This document shows, in pieces, positions 4,044 through 7,281 of a DNA stretch of 7,281 nucleotides (positions are counted from its first letter, which is position 1; each line of letters opens with the position of its first letter). Made by a program: the position numbers and the translations under genes. The DNA is from an uncultured Ruminococcus sp. (GTDB lineage Bacteria > Bacillota > Clostridia > Oscillospirales > Ruminococcaceae). The DNA is taken from assembly GCA_945867875.1 (NCBI GenBank), contig CAMBJF010000117.1, positions 1-7,281 on the forward strand. Direction: 5' to 3'. The notes below the pieces were generated by a model that saw only the letters and a program-made list of their open reading frames with translations, was not told the origin of the DNA and did no database searches.

Positions 4044-6293
4044 TTAATAGCTGTTGATGATGCTGTTCCACCAATCTTCGTAATTGTTGTTGTCAATGAT
4101 GTCTGCGCCGCCGGCAGGATCAGAGAATGTTGTTCCCTGATCGAAGGGAGTATCAATGCTTGGAGCCTGTGTCTCGGTAGGCTCCGGAACGCCGAACATT
4201 GTCACAAGAACGTCCTTGTCAAATCTGACCTCGGAAACTGTCATTGTGGTGAAGTCAACGTTGTATTCACCGAGTATCTCGGTGTTGCCCTTGTCGTCAG
4301 CAACCTCAACAACGGTTTTCTGAGTGTCGCTGCCCTCAACGGGAATGGAAATCGTGGAAACATATCCGATATTGTCAACGGACATTGTGCCCGCCATATT
4401 TCCGCCTACATACGCATTGAACACAGCCTTGCCCTTTAATCCGTCGGGAACGGCAAATGTGATGTTCACAGCCTGCTTGGGAGCCTTGCCCGTGCTGTAT
4501 GTGAGAGTTACGGACTGATTGGGACTTACGATATTGGACTTGCCCTCCGCATCAAGAGCAGGAATGCTCTGAGCGATAACTGTGTCAGCCTCTTCCGCTG
4601 AATCCTCAGGCTGGAGCGTAACGGTGAAGCCCTGCTTTTCAAGAGCAGCCTTTGCATCGTCCTTGTTCTGACCGATGAGATTGGGCATAATTACGTCATA
4701 GACCTCAGGTCCGAGGCTCACGTACATAATTACGGTAGAATCTATCTCCACCTCTGTATTGCGCTCAGGCTCGGTCTTTATAACAGTGTTCTTTTCAGCG
4801 TCACTGTTCTGCATAACGATGCTGACCTTGAGCTTCTGACCGTTTATCATACTCTCGGCAGTGTTTGCTTCAAGAGAGTAAACATTCGGCACCATAACCA
4901 TCTGCGGGCCCTTGCTGACAATAGCCTTGACCTCAGTGTTGCCCCTTACGATAGGCGCACCCTCCTTGGGTGTATGGGAGATGATATATCCCTTGGGTAT
5001 CTCGGAATCATACTGCTCGCCGCCCACAACAAGGGTGAAATACTCGGCATAATAGGTCTTGCAGTACTGATACTCGTGACCCACGAGATTTACCATAGGC
5101 TCGGTAGCTTCGCCGCCCACAAAATTATTGAGCAGGACAACGGTTATGAAAACCATAGCGATAATTACCACCGCCGCAGCGATAGCCGTCAGCGTAACAA
5201 CGAAATATGAGGACTTTGACACCTCTCCGTCATCATCGTCATCGTAATCGTCGATATCCTCGTCCTCGTAAACTTCCTGTTTGGATTTCTTGGGCTTCGT
5301 TTTTCTCACCTCGTCCTTATAGACCTTTTTGGGAGTTTCCTCTTTGAATCTGTTAGCGGGAGCAGCCGTGCTCTTCTCGATGTTCGGGGTCTCGGGGCGC
5401 TTGAAATACTGGGTCTTTTCAGCGTCCTCCTGTCCCTCGTCAAAGCTGTATTCAAAGACAATGCTTGGGTTCTGCTTGAACTCCTCAATGTCCTTTATCA
5501 TTTCCGAAGCGGACTGATAACGCTTGGAAGCGTCCCTCTGCATCGCTCTCATAACAATGCTTTCAAGTCCCTCGGGAATGGTGTTGTTGATAGCTCTGGG
5601 GGGTTTTGGAGTGCTCTGCATATGCATAAGCGCAACGGCAATGGGAGTATCCGCATCAAAAGGCTTGACGCCTGTGAGCATCTCATATAGCATAACGCCC
5701 ACGGAATAGATATCGCTCTTTTCGTCGGTGACATCGCCTCTTGCCTGCTCGGGACTGATGTAATGAACACTGCCTATCGCCTTGTCGGAAATGGTCTTGC
5801 CCTCTTCCCTGGCAAATCTTGCGATGCCGAAGTCCATGACCTTGATGGTTCCGTCGGGGAAAAGCATAATGTTCTGGGGCTTGATGTCACGGTGGACTAT
5901 TCCCCTGTCGTGAGCGTGCTGGAGAGCTCTCAGTATCTGGATTATGAAGTGAACGGAATCCTTCCACTTCAGAACGCCCTGCTGCTCCATAAACTCTTTC
6001 AGGGTAATGCCGTCGATATATTCCATAACGATAAACTGAATGCGGTCGCTGAAGCCAACGTCATATATCCTAACGATATTGGGGTGACTGAGCACTGCGA
6101 TCGCCTTGGATTCATTTCTGAACCGCCTTACGAAATCGTCATTGTCTGCAAATTCATTTTTCAGAATTTTAACGGCAACAGTTCTGTTTTCAACCAGATC
6201 CACAGCCTTGTAAACGTCCGCCATACCGCCGATGCCGATAAGCTCGGTTATCTCATAACGGCCGTCAAGCTTCTTGCCGATATTCTTATCCAT
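4044..6293 (-). CDS. prkC: PASTA-domain Ser/Thr protein kinase (PrkC/Stk1 family)
   Basis: This is a single-pass membrane Hanks-type kinase. In the family, PASTA repeats outside the cell bind muropeptides or lipid II, and the cytoplasmic kinase regulates cell-wall synthesis, growth and, in B. subtilis, germination. The 749 residues contain the glycine-rich loop GIGGMADV (20-27), Lys42 in VAVK, Glu61, the catalytic loop HRDIKPQN (134-141), DFG (154-156) and a SPEQ end to the activation segment (180-183). A Lys-rich then very acidic juxtamembrane linker (Asp/Glu-rich 344-357) precedes one hydrophobic segment (~363-388). Three PASTA units follow (~398-463, 466-529, 532-603), the first rather divergent. 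Then come a beta-rich, Ig-like-sized domain (~607-700) and a Pro/Thr/Asp-rich tail ending in Trp/Tyr residues. ATG 6293 is chosen because GGAG (6305-6302) sits 8 nt before it, whereas the in-frame GTG 6302 overlaps that site. The phosphatase gene lies 33 nt upstream. Confidence 0.96.
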   Translation of the reverse strand: MDKNIGKKLDGRYEITELIGIGGMADVYKAVDLVENRTVAVKILKNEFADNDDFVRRFRNESKAIAVLSHPNIVRIYDVGFSDRIQFIVMEYIDGITLKEFMEQQGVLKWKDSVHFIIQILRALQHAHDRGIVHRDIKPQNIMLFPDGTIKVMDFGIARFAREEGKTISDKAIGSVHYISPEQARGDVTDEKSDIYSVGVMLYEMLTGVKPFDADTPIAVALMHMQSTPKPPRAINNTIPEGLESIVMRAMQRDASKRYQSASEMIKDIEEFKQNPSIVFEYSFDEGQEDAEKTQYFKRPETPNIEKSTAAPANRFKEETPKKVYKDEVRKTKPKKSKQEVYEDEDIDDYDDDDDGEVSKSSYFVVTLTAIAAAVVIIAMVFITVVLLNNFVGGEATEPMVNLVGHEYQYCKTYYAEYFTLVVGGEQYDSEIPKGYIISHTPKEGAPIVRGNTEVKAIVSKGPQMVMVPNVYSLEANTAESMINGQKLKVSIVMQNSDAEKNTVIKTEPERNTEVEIDSTVIMYVSLGPEVYDVIMPNLIGQNKDDAKAALEKQGFTVTLQPEDSAEEADTVIAQSIPALDAEGKSNIVSPNQSVTLTYSTGKAPKQAVNITFAVPDGLKGKAVFNAYVGGNMAGTMSVDNIGYVSTISIPVEGSDTQKTVVEVADDKGNTEILGEYNVDFTTMTVSEVRFDKDVLVTMFGVPEPTETQAPSIDTPFDQGTTFSDPAGGADIIDNNNYEDWWNSIINSY

Positions 6294-6301
6294 CTGATCC
6301 A

Positions 6302-6305
6302 CTCC
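6302..6305 (-). promoter_or_regulatory. Ribosome binding site deciding the prkC start
   Basis: GGAG on the minus strand, followed by 8 nt and ATG 6293. The alternative in-frame GTG begins at 6302, the last base of this site, so it would have no Shine-Dalgarno at a workable distance. The protein is therefore called from ATG 6293, three residues shorter than the longest open frame. Confidence 0.65.
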
Positions 6306-6326
6306 GTTTAAACTCGGATAAACCGA

Positions 6327-7046
6327 TTATTTCATAACAGCCGCAGTGATGTTGTCACCGCTGCCGTTGTCAAGTGCATTTTTAACGAGAGCCTTTGGAA
6401 GCTCTTCGGGAGAGAGGTCCTTAGTCATACGGAACATCACGCCCTCATCGCAGTAATTCGATAAACCGTCAGTGCAGAGAATGACAGCGCCGCCCTGAGG
6501 AAGCTCGTTCTCGAAATAATCGGGCTCCACATTCTCGGCAACTCCCACCGCACGGGTTATAACATTGCGCTTCGGGTGATTTTTCAGCTCCTCCTTGGTA
6601 ATGTCCCCCCGTTCATAGAGGTTCATCACCATTGAGTGATCCTTCGTTATCTGCCGTATCTCGTGGGTGACGAGATACGCACGGGAATCCCCCACGTTCA
6701 CCGTATGTACCAGTCCGTTCCTTATCAGGCAGGCAACGCAGGTTGTGCCCATACCGTTCCATTCGGGAACAGCCGAGCCAAGGTCATATACAACAGCATT
6801 GGCGGTCTTAACAGCAGCCACAAGGAGGTTTCGTATCTTGTTGATGTCGAAATCGCTTCTGTAGCTTTTGATAATCCGCTCCTTTATGATGGCAACAGCA
6901 CGGCTGCTGGCTTCCCTGCCCGCATTTGAGCCGCCCATTCCGTCGCACACCACGGCAAAAACAGCGTCCTCCAGTACAGCACTGTCAACGCAGTCCTGAT
7001 TTTCGGAGCGTCCGTTTCCGATATCGGTGTGAGCATAAACCATCAT
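6327..7046 (-). CDS. prpC: PP2C-family Ser/Thr protein phosphatase (Stp/PrpC)
   Basis: This is a cytoplasmic metal-dependent (PPM/PP2C) phosphatase that, in the family, reverses phosphorylation by the PASTA kinase and on its substrates. At 239 residues it is a single catalytic domain of the usual size. Motifs in order are TDIGNGRSENQD (7-18), VCDGMGG (33-39) with metal-binding Asp35 and Gly36, GMGTT (98-102), VNVGDSRAYL (116-125), ITKDHS (133-138), HPKRNVITRAVG (157-168), CTDGLSNY (191-198) with Asp193, and GSGDNITAAV (228-237) with Asp231. All expected metal ligands are present, so it should be active. ATG 7046 follows AAAGGA (7062-7057) at 10 nt; a second ATG directly after it (7043) would remove one residue. 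It lies 30 nt after rlmN and 33 nt before prkC, the standard phosphatase-kinase pairing in Bacillota, and is probably co-transcribed with both. Confidence 0.96.
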   Translation of the reverse strand: MMVYAHTDIGNGRSENQDCVDSAVLEDAVFAVVCDGMGGSNAGREASSRAVAIIKERIIKSYRSDFDINKIRNLLVAAVKTANAVVYDLGSAVPEWNGMGTTCVACLIRNGLVHTVNVGDSRAYLVTHEIRQITKDHSMVMNLYERGDITKEELKNHPKRNVITRAVGVAENVEPDYFENELPQGGAVILCTDGLSNYCDEGVMFRMTKDLSPEELPKALVKNALDNGSGDNITAAVMK

Positions 7047-7076
7047 ACTGTCTCAGTCCTTTCCGTGGTATTCCTG

Positions 7077-7236
7077 CTATATTTCATATTCCCGCCTGAG
7101 CTGACCGCAGGCGGCATTGATATCCGCACCGAGAGTGCGTCTTATCGTCACATTCATTCCAAGCTTTTCAAGCCGCTTCATAAAATGCTCGACCGATTTC
7201 CTGTCAGCGCTGTAGCTGCGCTCCTTTATCTTGTTC
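7077..7236 (-). CDS. rlmN: 23S rRNA/tRNA adenine-C2 methyltransferase RlmN, C-terminal fragment
   Basis: RlmN is a radical-SAM enzyme that methylates C2 of A2503 in 23S rRNA and of A37 in some tRNAs. Only the last 52 codons are present, about one seventh of a typical 350-residue protein. The radical-SAM CxxxCxxC cluster motif lies beyond the window. The fragment is recognised by MNVTIRRTLGADINAACGQL (27-46). Cys43 in AACGQLR corresponds to the C-terminal catalytic cysteine (Cys355 in E. coli) that forms the methylene adduct in the reaction. The frame ends at TAG (7079-7077). The truncation is an assembly artefact: sequence upstream of 7236 is sequencing adapter. An in-frame ATG inside the adapter (7253-7251) would give a false protein start reading MCIRDR before real RlmN sequence. 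The position upstream of the phosphatase-kinase pair matches B. subtilis. Confidence 0.93.
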
Positions 7237-7281
7237 CTGTCTCTTATACACATCTGACGCTGCCGACGATATGCAGTGTGT
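7237..7281. other. Illumina Nextera (Tn5) adapter contamination at the contig end
   Basis: 7237-7255 is CTGTCTCTTATACACATCT, the reverse complement of the 19-bp Tn5 mosaic end. 7256-7269 is GACGCTGCCGACGA, completing the Nextera read-1 side adapter. 7270-7277 is TATGCAGT, the reverse complement of the Nextera i5 index ACTGCATA (S506 in the standard set, from memory). 7278-7281 is GTGT, the first bases of the P5 end. All four parts are in the correct order without a mismatch, so this is not genomic DNA. Real sequence ends at 7236. Confidence 0.98.

Noticed and set aside
5763..6311. A 182-codon plus-strand frame opposite the kinase domain of prkC
   Set aside because: It is the antisense shadow of a strongly conserved kinase-coding region and has no convincing ribosome site or family features.
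1..7236. Mobile elements, CRISPR, toxin-antitoxin, phage or defence genes
   Set aside because: I found no transposase, integrase, repeat array or foreign-looking gene. Every gene belongs to a conserved housekeeping or sporulation-associated family in a known order.
1..7236. A previously undescribed multi-gene system
   Set aside because: The gene content is fully explained by known families. Only local regulatory structures and small details are open questions.

Overview
All genes lie on the minus strand, so transcription runs from right to left. The window looks like a housekeeping and spore-lineage segment of a low-to-moderate GC Bacillota chromosome, class Clostridia. The protein sequences suggest an Oscillospiraceae/Ruminococcus-like organism; that genus-level guess is inference from general resemblance. 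The block rlmN - PP2C phosphatase - PASTA kinase - rsgA - thiN - spoVM follows the well-known Bacillus subtilis order (rlmN-prpC-prkC-rsgA-rpe-thiN-spoVM), with rpe missing. Downstream come a YlmC/YmxH-family gene and the rpsB-tsf operon.

Layout in the direction of transcription: 7281-7237 is not genomic DNA. It is a complete Illumina Nextera (Tn5) adapter read into the contig end, including an i5 index. 7236-7077 is the last 52 codons of rlmN. Then come the Ser/Thr phosphatase stp/prpC (7046-6327), the membrane PASTA kinase prkC (6293-4044), a small hairpin in the gap, rsgA (3985-3104), thiN (3107-2499, joined to rsgA by an ATGA overlap), the 30-codon sporulation gene spoVM (2436-2344), an intrinsic terminator (2334-2298), and ymxH/ylmC (2285-1998). 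A strong sigma-A-type promoter (1983-1955) and a ~110-nt structured leader precede rpsB (1838-1107). An intercistronic hairpin (1079-1050) and tsf (1005-82) follow, and a strong terminator (62-25) closes the unit.

Functionally, the right half pairs a muropeptide-sensing kinase with its phosphatase and with ribosome-maturation genes (rlmN, rsgA) and thiamine cofactor synthesis. The left half makes two abundant translation proteins, S2 and EF-Ts. SpoVM and YmxH mark the lineage as one that sporulates or descends from spore formers. I see no mobile element, CRISPR array, tRNA or rRNA and no novel multi-gene system. The points most worth a second look are the adapter at the contig end, the very short spoVM gene, a terminator whose T-tract abuts the ribosome binding site of ymxH, and the possible pseudoknot in the rpsB leader. 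No gene-free stretch exceeds 300 bases; the longest is the 159-nt rpsB promoter/leader region.
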